Assembly (NCBI GenBank): GCA_947253655.1
Contig: CAMYAE010000019.1
Location: 1 to 39,787 of the forward strand
DNA length: 39,787 bases
Direction of reading: 5' to 3'
Source: an uncultured Bacteroidales bacterium
GTDB taxonomy: Bacteria; Bacteroidota; Bacteroidia; Bacteroidales; UBA932
Shown here: positions 15,298-22,597 of the stretch, piece after piece
Position numbering within the stretch: position 1 is the stretch's first letter
Layout of the letters: every line of letters begins with the position of its first letter
Program-made: the position numbers and the translations under genes
The notes under the pieces: model-generated
The model's input: only the letters and a program-made list of their open reading frames with translations
Database searches by the model: none
Told to the model about the DNA's origin: nothing

Positions 15298-16659
15298 ATG
15301 TCATCGGAGAAACATAATATGAAAATATGCGTTGGCTTGTCCGGGGGAGTTGATTCCAGCGTCGCAGCCCTGTTGCTTAAGCGACAGGGATATGATGTGT
15401 TCGCCATGTTCATGCAGAATTGGCATGATGCTGATGCTACCTTGCACGGGGACTGCGAATGGGAGGAGGACCGCTTTGTCGCTGAAATGGTAGCTCGGAA
15501 GATAGGTATTCCTTTTTATTTCACTGATTTGAGTAAAGAATACAGGAAAAGGGTTGTGGACTATATGTTCGATGAATATTCTAAAGGCCGCACCCCGAAT
15601 CCCGATGTGCTGTGCAACAGGGAAATAAAGTTTGACGCTTTTTTGCATGTGGCCGAGAAACTCGGTGCGGATATGGTGGCTACCGGTCACTATTGCCGCA
15701 AAGAAGTTTTGCGCGATTTAAAGGGCAATGAGCTCGTAGGAGCGGACGGCAAGCCGGTTTATAGGATTATTGCAGGGGCCGACCCGAACAAGGACCAAAG
15801 CTATTTTCTGTGCCAACTGACGCAGGAACAACTTGGCAAAGCAATGTTTCCTATCGGAGACTTGCTTAAACCTGAAGTCAGACGACTTGCACGCGAAGCC
15901 GACCTGCCATCGGCTGACAAGAAAGACTCGCAGGGTATATGTTTTGTCGGCAAAGTGGATCTGCCGACATTCCTGCAACAGAAATTGTCAGCCAAGGAAG
16001 GAGATATAGTAGAGGTATATGATGCTTATTTCACTGCCAACGAGCAATATAATTACATAGAGAAGACTATTTCCGGTCTTTTACCCGGAGGGAGGGAGTC
16101 TGATGTTCTTGCGTCAATAGAAAACCTTACCGATGCAGAATTGTTCAAACTGTCTTTGCCTGTAAGGTATTCGATAGATTTTGAGACAGAAACCTACCGT
16201 TCGGGAAAACATCATATCAAAAAGACGAGATACAAGGAAAATCCATTCGGAAAAATTATCGGCAGGCATTGTGGGGCACAATTCTATACTATCGGCCAGC
16301 GTAAAGGACTGAATGTCGGAGGACACAAGGATTCGCTTTTCGTCATAGCAACGGATATAGACAGGAACATTATATACGTAGGAGAAGGCCAAGCTCATAA
16401 GGGCTTGTTACGCAGCTGTTTGAGGATAGATCCGGAGGAGATTCACTGGATACGTCCGGACATGGCTATGAGTATAGGGGAAATCCGCCGTTATAGGGTG
16501 CGTATCCGTTATCGCCAGCCCCTGCAAAATGCAGCCCTTATAATGAGAGAGAACGGCTTGTTTATCCTCTTCGATGACCCGCAACGTGGGATTACCCCCG
16601 GACAGTTCGCGGTATGGTATGACGATAATGACGAGATGCTCGGCTCCGGGGTTATTTAA
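15298..16659 (+). CDS. mnmA: tRNA-specific 2-thiouridylase, with a long internal insertion
   Basis: MnmA uses ATP and a persulfide relay to install the 2-thio group on U34 of tRNA-Lys, -Glu and -Gln. In the 453-residue protein the PP-loop SGGVDSS is at 15-21. Catalytic Cys106 lies in TPNPDVLCNREIKF and the partner Cys215 in GICFVGK. GHYCR, DQSYFL and the C-terminal ITPGQ..V motif are also present. Canonical enzymes are about 360-380 residues. The excess is an insertion at about residues 239-321, between GDIV and the conserved GRHCGAQFYTIGQRKG. ATG 15298 is the first start after the SRP RNA; ATG 15319 (beginning KICVGLSGG) is an equally plausible start. An earlier in-frame start at 15250 would lie inside the SRP RNA. 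The stop codon overlaps the stop of the convergent flavoprotein gene. Confidence 0.94.
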   Translation: MSSEKHNMKICVGLSGGVDSSVAALLLKRQGYDVFAMFMQNWHDADATLHGDCEWEEDRFVAEMVARKIGIPFYFTDLSKEYRKRVVDYMFDEYSKGRTPNPDVLCNREIKFDAFLHVAEKLGADMVATGHYCRKEVLRDLKGNELVGADGKPVYRIIAGADPNKDQSYFLCQLTQEQLGKAMFPIGDLLKPEVRRLAREADLPSADKKDSQGICFVGKVDLPTFLQQKLSAKEGDIVEVYDAYFTANEQYNYIEKTISGLLPGGRESDVLASIENLTDAELFKLSLPVRYSIDFETETYRSGKHHIKKTRYKENPFGKIIGRHCGAQFYTIGQRKGLNVGGHKDSLFVIATDIDRNIIYVGEGQAHKGLLRSCLRIDPEEIHWIRPDMAMSIGEIRRYRVRIRYRQPLQNAALIMRENGLFILFDDPQRGITPGQFAVWYDDNDEMLGSGVI

Positions 16660-18002
16660 GCTTTTGCTATGGACCTTGCCGCAGAAAGGCCTGCAAGGTA
16701 ACCGGTGGAAAATGCCGTCTGCAGATTGTAGCCTCCCGTATCGGAATCTATATCAAGAACTTCACCACAGAAATACAGTCCTTTAAGCAGCCGGGATTCC
16801 ATCGTTTTCGGAAAGACCTCATCAGTTGAGATCCCACCTGCTGTCACCACGCATCTTTCATAGCCCACATAGCCGGCAATTTCAAATGTCCAATACTGCA
16901 ATGACTTCACAATCAGTCTTATGTCGGGCATTGCCGTCTTGCCTTCGCCTTTTATGAAGCTGCCGTTGCACATAATGAAGCCTTTTACCAAATACTTGGG
17001 CATAAGCCTTGACAGCAGGACTTTAATCCGGGTAGGCATTGATGCGTTGGCACTTCTGCGATCTGCCTGAATCTCTTTCCAGAGCCTGTCCAGGCGTTGC
17101 CGCAGTTCATTTTCATCCACTCCATATTTTAGGTCAATCTCGACTTTTGCCTTGCCTCCGTCCAATATTGCCTTAACGCAATTCCGGCTTATACCAAATC
17201 CTATAGGTCCTTCTATGCCTCCGTCGGTGAAATCCAGGTCCCCGAATTCATTCTGTACGAGGTTGCCGTTTACATGCAGGCTCAGACCGACATTTTTCAG
17301 CTTTATTCCGCAAAGGGCCTTACCTTTTTCAGAAAGCGGAACACACCTGTCTATGTGGCCGTTTTCCCCGGTGTTTTCAATCTTGTACCCCAATGGCACT
17401 ATTGCAGTGAGGGAGGGGAAAAGCGGCTTGACCGTATGCCCGAAGCCTTTGCCCCAGGTATATCCGTCGCCTGTACTACCAGTCACCGGATATGACAGAC
17501 CACCGGTGGCTATAATCAGTCTGCTGCAAGTCAGAACCTCACCGCCGCCGGAAACCAGCCTGAATTCCGGTTTTTCTTCGTTATAATCCGCCGTTTTGAC
17601 TTCAAAGCCTGTCCTTATGACGCAGCCGGCTTGTTTTGCAGCCCTTGCAAGAGCGTCTACAACGTCCATTGCTCTGTGAGATACCGGGAAGAGCCTGTCC
17701 CCTCGTTCCACCACCGATTCAACACCTTGCAAAGACAGGATTTCCATTACTTTTGCAGGTGGCATGTTATAGAACGAGGGTCTGACAAAATCCGATTTGG
17801 AGCGGATATGACCGGAGAAATCGTTCCAATCTTTCAGATTACTGAAATTGCATCTACCCTTGCCTGTAATCATTATTTTCCTGCCCGGACGCGGCATTTT
17901 TTCGAGTAAGGTCACGCTTGCCCCGTTTGAAACAGAGCCTGCCCCTATGGCCGCAAACAAGCCGGCCGCTCCGCCACCGATAATTATTATGTCAGAATAC
18001 AC
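16656..18002 (-). CDS. HI0933/BaiN-family NAD(P)/FAD-dependent oxidoreductase
   Basis: A 448-residue flavoprotein of the HI0933 (YhiN) family. One clostridial relative, BaiN, acts on bile-acid intermediates, but most members are uncharacterised, so no substrate is assigned. Visible motifs are the N-terminal dinucleotide-binding IIIIGGGAAGLFAA (GGGAAG at 9-14), the family signature GRKIMITGKGRCNFSN near residues 40-55, LIIATGGLSYP..GSTGDGY in the middle, and the C-terminal GLYFCGEVLDIDSDTGGYNLQTAFSTG split around the FAD contact. The length is about 40-50 residues above typical members. It is a single gene on the minus strand, convergent with mnmA; the two stop codons share the palindrome TTAA at 16656-16659. 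Confidence 0.92.
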   Translation of the reverse strand: MYSDIIIIGGGAAGLFAAIGAGSVSNGASVTLLEKMPRPGRKIMITGKGRCNFSNLKDWNDFSGHIRSKSDFVRPSFYNMPPAKVMEILSLQGVESVVERGDRLFPVSHRAMDVVDALARAAKQAGCVIRTGFEVKTADYNEEKPEFRLVSGGGEVLTCSRLIIATGGLSYPVTGSTGDGYTWGKGFGHTVKPLFPSLTAIVPLGYKIENTGENGHIDRCVPLSEKGKALCGIKLKNVGLSLHVNGNLVQNEFGDLDFTDGGIEGPIGFGISRNCVKAILDGGKAKVEIDLKYGVDENELRQRLDRLWKEIQADRRSANASMPTRIKVLLSRLMPKYLVKGFIMCNGSFIKGEGKTAMPDIRLIVKSLQYWTFEIAGYVGYERCVVTAGGISTDEVFPKTMESRLLKGLYFCGEVLDIDSDTGGYNLQTAFSTGYLAGLSAARSIAKA

Positions 18003-18023
18003 TTTTCAATAAAATAAAATTAC

Positions 18024-18031
18024 TATATTTG
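18024..18031 (+). promoter_or_regulatory. tRNA-Thr promoter -7 element
   Basis: TATATTTG matches TAnnTTTG; transcription would start at about 18037, leaving a 5' leader of about 24 nt to be removed by RNase P. Confidence 0.6.
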
Positions 18032-18060
18032 CAATCCTGTTCGGAAAGGACAGACAGAAC

Positions 18061-18133
18061 GCCACTTTAGCTCAGTCGGTAGAGCAGCTCATTCGTAATG
18101 AGCAGGTCGAGGGTTCGAGCCCCTTGAGTGGCT
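18061..18133 (+). tRNA. tRNA-Thr (anticodon CGT)
   Basis: Cloverleaf folded by hand. Acceptor GCCACTT pairs with GAGTGGC (one G-T wobble); the discriminator is T. D-stem GCTC/GAGC is separated by a loop containing GG. Anticodon stem GCTCA/TGAGC encloses TTCGTAA, giving CGT at 34-36, which reads the threonine codon ACG. The T-arm is GAGGG-TTCGAGC-CCCTT. CCA is not encoded. The next base is the stop codon of the convergent small membrane protein gene, so the poly-T at 18137-18143 that would end the tRNA transcript lies inside that gene's last codons. Confidence 0.95.
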
Positions 18134-18667
18134 CTATTTTTTTGCCGCATCGGCTTCAATTTTCCTTTTGATATATTTTACGGTTTCCTGTGCTTTCCTG
18201 CTTGGGACTATTCGCCAGTAGGCTGCAACTAAGGCTGCCGCAATACTTATAATGCCCAGCCAGACCCCTGATGCAAGCCATGACACACCACAGCCAAGAA
18301 GCAGCAGTATAATCAGAATAAAGAGCCATTCCCGCAGCTTGGTGCCTGTATTTCCCTCTTTCAATACTGCGGCGTAACGCCTGATGTCTTCTCCTTCTTC
18401 CGTCTTTTCGCCCGTGCTTCCTCCGTCTTCGAGCTTGCAGGATATGTACCGGTTTCTGAATATAGTGGAGAAATCCAAGAACAGATCACATTCTTTTGTA
18501 CTATAAGGCAGGGCGGCCGGTTCAATTTCGTGTCCGGAAAGAACTTTCCCGAAAACCGCCATTTCCGCCTTTATCTGTCCCAATACGCTGCCGTAGCCCT
18601 CTTTTGATGTGAAAAAGGCTGTGCCGGCATCCATCATCTGTGCCTTGTTGTCGAAAGAGTTTTTCAT
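18134..18667 (-). CDS. Small two-TM membrane protein of unknown function
   Basis: Not recognised. The 177-residue protein has a soluble N-terminal part (1-111) with an acidic, low-complexity patch (GGSTGEKTEEGED, about 82-94). Two closely spaced hydrophobic segments follow, at about 113-131 and 133-151, making a membrane hairpin, and the Lys/Arg-rich tail is likely cytoplasmic. There is no signal peptide. ATG 18667 was preferred over an in-frame start at 18724 because the promoter element TAAATTTG (minus strand, 18685-18692) lies between the two. The gene is divergent from the binding lipoprotein gene with overlapping promoters, which may hint at shared control. The gene ends against the tRNA-Thr 3' end. 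Confidence 0.75.
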   Translation of the reverse strand: MKNSFDNKAQMMDAGTAFFTSKEGYGSVLGQIKAEMAVFGKVLSGHEIEPAALPYSTKECDLFLDFSTIFRNRYISCKLEDGGSTGEKTEEGEDIRRYAAVLKEGNTGTKLREWLFILIILLLLGCGVSWLASGVWLGIISIAAALVAAYWRIVPSRKAQETVKYIKRKIEADAAKK

Positions 18668-18684
18668 ATAAAAGCCATTTCCGA

Positions 18685-18713
18685 CAAATTTATGATAATT
18701 AAGCGTAACTTTG
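18685..18713. promoter_or_regulatory. Overlapping divergent promoters
   Basis: Minus strand TAAATTTG (18685-18692) serves the membrane protein with a leader of about 12 nt. Plus strand TAACTTTG (18706-18713) serves the binding lipoprotein with a leader of about 10 nt. Only 13 nt separate the two -7 elements, so simultaneous polymerase binding at both is unlikely. Confidence 0.55.
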
Positions 18714-18729
18714 CTCCAAATCAAAACAA

Positions 18730-19836
18730 ATGTTTGATATTTTAAGATATTTTGCAGACAAATTTTCCCTTGCCTTAGCCGTTTCCTGCCTTTCTATCGT
18801 GTTTTGCGAAGCTTGCCGGAACAGAGAAGACGCTAAGCCTTCAAGGTCCTCTTGCAGATATGCAGAGTATTTTGATATTGCAGTTTCCAGTAACAACGAT
18901 TCTGCCCTTGTAATCATTTCTCCGTATAGTGGGAAGGCCGATACCGTCTCGGTCAGCAGACCGGTCAGCAGCTTGATTGCAATGTCCACCTCATATATCG
19001 GTTATATAAACGCAATAGGTTGTGATTCAATTATTTCCGGTGTATCGGGAATAGGCTTTGTCTCCGACTCGTCTATAATCGAAAGATATAATGAAACAAA
19101 GTCCGGGAATGCCACAAATCCTGTTTTTGACATAGGGCCGGAAACTTCTCCGGATTATGAGAGGGTGGTCTCGCTTGCCCCGGACCTTTTCGTGACCTAT
19201 TCAGTTTCTGCAAACGAAACTCCAAGCATTGCAAAACTCGGAAAATTGGGCGTGAATGTCATGCAGCTGTCCGAGTATCTTGAGCCTCATCCTCTTGCTC
19301 GGGCCGAGTACATCAGACTGTTCGGCTTTCTTACAGGCCGGATGCGGACGGCGGATTCCGTATTCAACGAAGTCTGCCGGAATTATGAAAGCTTGGTGCA
19401 AAAGGATATAGCCGCACCCAAAAAGATCTTGTTGAATGCCCCTTATGGAGACCAATGGTTCATACCGGGAGGAGATAATTATATATCTCGTCTGATAAGG
19501 GATGCCGGCGGTGTGGTCTTAGGCTCTGAGAATGGCAAGAGCGGCTCTATGGTTGTGCCACTCGAAGAGGTATATACCTATTTCAAGAAGGCGGACTTCT
19601 GGTTGAACACAGGCGTATATTCGAGCAGGAGGCAGCTTTTCAGGATACATCCAGCTTTTAGCGGTTTCCGGGAGGGCGGCATATATAACAACACGCTCAG
19701 AACTACTCCGAACGGTGGAAATGATTTCTGGGAGAGCGGAGCCGTCAGACCGGATCTGGTGATAGAGGATTTAGTAGAGATATTCAGCGGAAGGGGTAGG
19801 GAAGCTTCACTTAACTATTATATAGAAGTCGAGTAG
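18730..19836 (+). CDS. Periplasmic metal-chelate binding protein of an ABC importer (FepB/BtuF type), orphan
   Basis: A 368-residue class III solute-binding protein, of the family that delivers siderophores, haem or cobalamin to FecCD-type permeases. An N-terminal hydrophobic segment (about 12-26) ends in FCEAC, so Cys29 is the likely lipidated residue although the lipobox is poor. The two lobes are recognisable. In the first, PVSSLIAMSTSYIGYINAIG and SGV are followed by DYERVVSLAPDLFVTY, the usual EAILALKPDLVI element. In the second, LNAPYGDQWFIPGGDNYISRLIRDAGG leads to FWLNTGVY and a C-terminal VRPDLVIEDLVEIF. No permease, ATPase or TonB receptor gene is adjacent, so the transported ligand cannot be inferred. 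Its last 30 nt overlap the convergent gene. Confidence 0.85.
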   Translation: MFDILRYFADKFSLALAVSCLSIVFCEACRNREDAKPSRSSCRYAEYFDIAVSSNNDSALVIISPYSGKADTVSVSRPVSSLIAMSTSYIGYINAIGCDSIISGVSGIGFVSDSSIIERYNETKSGNATNPVFDIGPETSPDYERVVSLAPDLFVTYSVSANETPSIAKLGKLGVNVMQLSEYLEPHPLARAEYIRLFGFLTGRMRTADSVFNEVCRNYESLVQKDIAAPKKILLNAPYGDQWFIPGGDNYISRLIRDAGGVVLGSENGKSGSMVVPLEEVYTYFKKADFWLNTGVYSSRRQLFRIHPAFSGFREGGIYNNTLRTTPNGGNDFWESGAVRPDLVIEDLVEIFSGRGREASLNYYIEVE

Positions 19837-20367
19837 CTTGTGCCCTTCATATAAGCCTTCGATCTTGGCATTGTTGTTCTCCGTCAGCGTATTGCGCTCC
19901 GCCAATTCTATTGCCATAAGGTCTCCGGTCCGGATATATATTTTAGAGGTGGCCTCAAAAATGGCCTGTTCAATCATATCCATGCCGTAGCCTTTTCCGC
20001 TATATATTTCCTTGCCGTCTTTGGATATGGAAAATTTATTTTCTGCTGAAATTTCTTCCGCCTTGAATCGTGGGGCCGGCAGGAAGGAGGTGTGGTCAAG
20101 GCAGGAGGCACAGGCAAACCCTTCCGTAGAGCCGTCAATCATGTTTTCCGGATAAACCAGCATGCCGAAACCGGTAAGGTCAAAATATCTTCCGGCAAAT
20201 TTCAGTCCTATGCTTCTGCCGGGCTTGCAGATTTTTGCTGTGATAACCGGGGTGAACGTCATTCTGCTTACGAAATCGGGAGGATAAAAGTCCTCGTTGT
20301 CTTTTTCCCAAGTCGTATCGGGACGGACAATTATCCGCCCCGAATATGTCTTTACAATGATGTTCAT
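19807..20367 (-). CDS. Conserved unknown protein, possibly fumarylacetoacetate-hydrolase-like
   Basis: A 186-residue protein with no signal peptide or membrane segment. A weak resemblance to the fumarylacetoacetate hydrolase fold comes from the segment FDLTGFGMLVYPENMIDGSTEG and the later GDLMAIEL, which resembles the GDLI strand near the end of that family. The metal-binding E-x-E pattern of true hydrolases is not seen, so I do not assign an enzyme activity. It begins 6 nt after the DnaQ-like exonuclease stop and two genes after dnaN, so it is very probably co-transcribed with the replication genes. Its 3' end overlaps the convergent lipoprotein gene by 30 nt. Confidence 0.7.
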   Translation of the reverse strand: MNIIVKTYSGRIIVRPDTTWEKDNEDFYPPDFVSRMTFTPVITAKICKPGRSIGLKFAGRYFDLTGFGMLVYPENMIDGSTEGFACASCLDHTSFLPAPRFKAEEISAENKFSISKDGKEIYSGKGYGMDMIEQAIFEATSKIYIRTGDLMAIELAERNTLTENNNAKIEGLYEGHKLLDFYIIVK

Positions 20368-20373
20368 GGCTAT

Positions 20374-21270
20374 CTATCTGCTGCTGCCGAAATGCTTTAT
20401 CAGCTCCTCTGTCGCGTCATCCCACTCTTTCCCCGTCAATGGCTTGCCCGGTGCTTTCTTTTCAGCATCGAATTTCTGTTTCAAGAGTTCGAACTGCCTC
20501 TTTGTATCAAGGGTAAATTCGCCGTTGCCTATCCATGCGAAATATGACGGCTCTGAATTATAAACCGACCTGGCTGTCTTTCCGCGGTGTTTGCCGAAAC
20601 TAATTACAGCCTCTCCGTCGTCTCCCTCAACCAGTCTGCCGGCATAATCTATACCTTTTGGACGGCCGCCGAACTTTGACAGGAAGTCCACGTCATTTTT
20701 GAGAGTGTCACCGTACATTTTCAGCTGCCCTTTGAGCACCTCATAGGTTGCCATTGTGTCCGCTTCCGCTGTATGGGCATTCTCAAAATCCTCGCCACCG
20801 CAATAAAACCTGTAAGCAGCTTTCAGATTCCTTGGCTCCATTGCATGATATATGGTCTGGACATCCACCATTTTCTTATCGTGCAGGTTGATATCCAGCT
20901 CTTTATTCGTATGCAGCCTGACTCTCTCAATCTCTTCCGCAAGCATAGGCAGGTCGAATTTGGCTGAATTGAATCCTGCCAGATCGCTGTCTTTAAGCCA
21001 TTCGACAACCTCTTCCGCCACCTCATAGAATTTCGGACAATCTTTCAGCTCTTCATCGGTAAGGCCATTGACAGCGCTTGCACTTGGGTTGACAGGAATC
21101 TGGGCGTTCTTTTCGTAGTTCCATGGCTTTATCTTCCATGTCTTTATCTTCTGTTCTCCTCCCGGAAACACCTTGACAAAGCTCAATTCCGCAATTCCGT
21201 CGGACGCAATATTCAGCCCTGTACTTTCGATGTCAAAGAAGACAATAGGACGTTCGAGTTTCAGCTCCAT
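20374..21270 (-). CDS. DnaQ-superfamily 3'-5' exonuclease with ExoX-type C-terminal domain
   Basis: A 298-residue DEDDh exonuclease resembling the proofreading epsilon subunit of DNA polymerase III. Active-site residues are visible: FFDIEST (Asp13, Glu15), GFNSAKFDLP (Asp106), and HTAEADT (His166, Asp171). After the nuclease domain the segment at about 222-272, with FGKHRGK, PSYFAWI and FTLDTKR, matches the small C-terminal domain found in exodeoxyribonuclease X-like proteins and used for binding DNA ends. It could serve proofreading, mismatch repair or general single-strand trimming; the sequence does not decide. The gene starts 1 nt after the dnaN stop, which supports a role at the replication fork together with the sliding clamp. 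Confidence 0.9.
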   Translation of the reverse strand: MELKLERPIVFFDIESTGLNIASDGIAELSFVKVFPGGEQKIKTWKIKPWNYEKNAQIPVNPSASAVNGLTDEELKDCPKFYEVAEEVVEWLKDSDLAGFNSAKFDLPMLAEEIERVRLHTNKELDINLHDKKMVDVQTIYHAMEPRNLKAAYRFYCGGEDFENAHTAEADTMATYEVLKGQLKMYGDTLKNDVDFLSKFGGRPKGIDYAGRLVEGDDGEAVISFGKHRGKTARSVYNSEPSYFAWIGNGEFTLDTKRQFELLKQKFDAEKKAPGKPLTGKEWDDATEELIKHFGSSR

Positions 21271-21271
21271 A

Positions 21272-22393
21272 TTACCTTACCATTATAGGCATGACTATAC
21301 CGAACACCTTTTCCTCTGCGGCCTCTTCTTCGGACGGCAGAATCAATGCGGAACGTCTCTTGTCTGCAAATTTCATAATCACACTCTCGCAAGACAGGTT
21401 GCTGAGGATTTCTGTTATATGCGTGGACTTGAAACCTATTGAGAGGTCATCGCCTTTATATTCGCATGATATTTTTTCATGTGCGGCTATTTCAAAGCCA
21501 AGGTCCTGGGCGGAAACCTCTATTGAGCCCTCCGTGAGGTCGAACTTGATATGGTTGGAGGCCTTAGGGGAGCAGACTGCAATCCTCCTTACGGTATTCA
21601 GCAATTGAAGCCTGTTGATATTCAATATGTTTGAATTGTTCTTCGGGATTATAGTGGTATAGTCCGGATATTTTCCGACAACAAGACAGCATATAACCGT
21701 GGTCCTGTCAAACTTGAATACTGCGATTTTGTCGTCAAATGTCACCGACACGTTTTCTATATCTTTCCCAAGTATGGACCTTATTACTCCTGCATGCCTT
21801 TTGTTAAGGATGAAAGAAGACTCTCCCGGAGCTTTAACATCAATCGCAGTGTAGCATATAAGTTTCTGAAGGTCAGAGGCTACAAATGTCGTAGTGTCAG
21901 CTTTTATATCGAAAAATATGGAATTCATTATTGGCCGGCTCTCTTCGTCGGATGAGGCATAGACCGTACTGCCAATGCCGTCTGAAAGTGTAGCGGCCGG
22001 CATTTCTATTGAAACGGCATTTTCCCCGACAGTCTGGACAACCGGATAGTCGTCAGGGTTAAAATATGGAAGAGTTGAGGCTCCGGCCGACCAGGCACAT
22101 TCAAAAGAATTTTCGCTCTTAGTGCTTATTGTTATAGGCTGGTCCGGCAGCTCTTTCAGAAGGTCGGTAATCTGCCTTGCAGGCACAGCAATCCTGCCCT
22201 CCTCTTCTGTGTTTTCAACCTCAATTTCGGTCTTTAGCGTGATTTCCATATCGGAAGCCGTAATTTCCAGCAAGTTGCCTTTGAGCACGAAAAGATAATC
22301 TTCCAAAATGGCCTCAACCGCTTTGGCAGGGATAGCTTTAGACACAGTCAATATGCCTTTAAGAAGCTCTGAACTCGATACGACAAATTTCAT
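21272..22393 (-). CDS. dnaN: DNA polymerase III sliding clamp (beta subunit)
   Basis: DnaN dimerises into a ring around DNA and tethers DNA polymerase III and repair enzymes. The 373-residue length is typical, with three repeated clamp domains. Recognisable stretches are the N-terminal KFVVSSSELLKGILTVSKAI, then PARQITDLLKELPD, and the conserved C-terminal tail ending VFGIVMPIMVR. I chose ATG 22393, which begins the conserved KFVVSSSEL strand; the upstream in-frame start at 22468 would lie within the leader near the promoter. It is the first gene of an operon with a DnaQ-like exonuclease and an unknown protein. A leader of about 70-90 nt contains a GC-rich hairpin. Confidence 0.97.
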   Translation of the reverse strand: MKFVVSSSELLKGILTVSKAIPAKAVEAILEDYLFVLKGNLLEITASDMEITLKTEIEVENTEEEGRIAVPARQITDLLKELPDQPITISTKSENSFECAWSAGASTLPYFNPDDYPVVQTVGENAVSIEMPAATLSDGIGSTVYASSDEESRPIMNSIFFDIKADTTTFVASDLQKLICYTAIDVKAPGESSFILNKRHAGVIRSILGKDIENVSVTFDDKIAVFKFDRTTVICCLVVGKYPDYTTIIPKNNSNILNINRLQLLNTVRRIAVCSPKASNHIKFDLTEGSIEVSAQDLGFEIAAHEKISCEYKGDDLSIGFKSTHITEILSNLSCESVIMKFADKRRSALILPSEEEAAEEKVFGIVMPIMVR

Positions 22394-22445
22394 ATTATGT
22401 AAATAAATCTTTAGTGTTAAACTTCCTGATTTCAAATGAGACACT

Positions 22446-22490
22446 GCCGTATAGCGGCTACGGCACAAAAATACTCATAAAACAAAGGTA
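22446..22490 (-). promoter_or_regulatory. dnaN promoter candidates and leader hairpin
   Basis: On the minus strand TACCTTTG (22483-22490) and TATTTTTG (22466-22473) both fit TAnnTTTG. Just downstream in the transcript, GCCGTA (22446-22451) and TACGGC (22459-22464) form a 6-bp hairpin near the 5' end of the RNA, with no T-run. Confidence 0.5.
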
Positions 22491-22539
22491 ACAATTATTT
22501 TCCGGAGATTTGGCATATATTTTGATTTTTCTATATGGC

Positions 22540-22571
22540 CTGCCGTATTTGCCTGACGGCGGATTTTTTTT
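22540..22571 (+). terminator. Terminator-like hairpin in the degP leader
   Basis: CTGCCGT (22540-22546) pairs with ACGGCGG (22556-22562, one G-T wobble) around a 9-nt loop, and is followed by ATTTTTTTT (22563-22571). It has the form of a plus-strand intrinsic terminator but lies 27 nt before degP, in the gap between divergent genes where no plus-strand gene ends. Confidence 0.55.
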
Positions 22572-22597
22572 GAAATTTTGAATTTAAACATTATTAT

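Noticed and set aside
22446..22464. Riboswitch in the dnaN leader
   Set aside because: Only a single 6-bp hairpin; no conserved aptamer sequence or expression platform.
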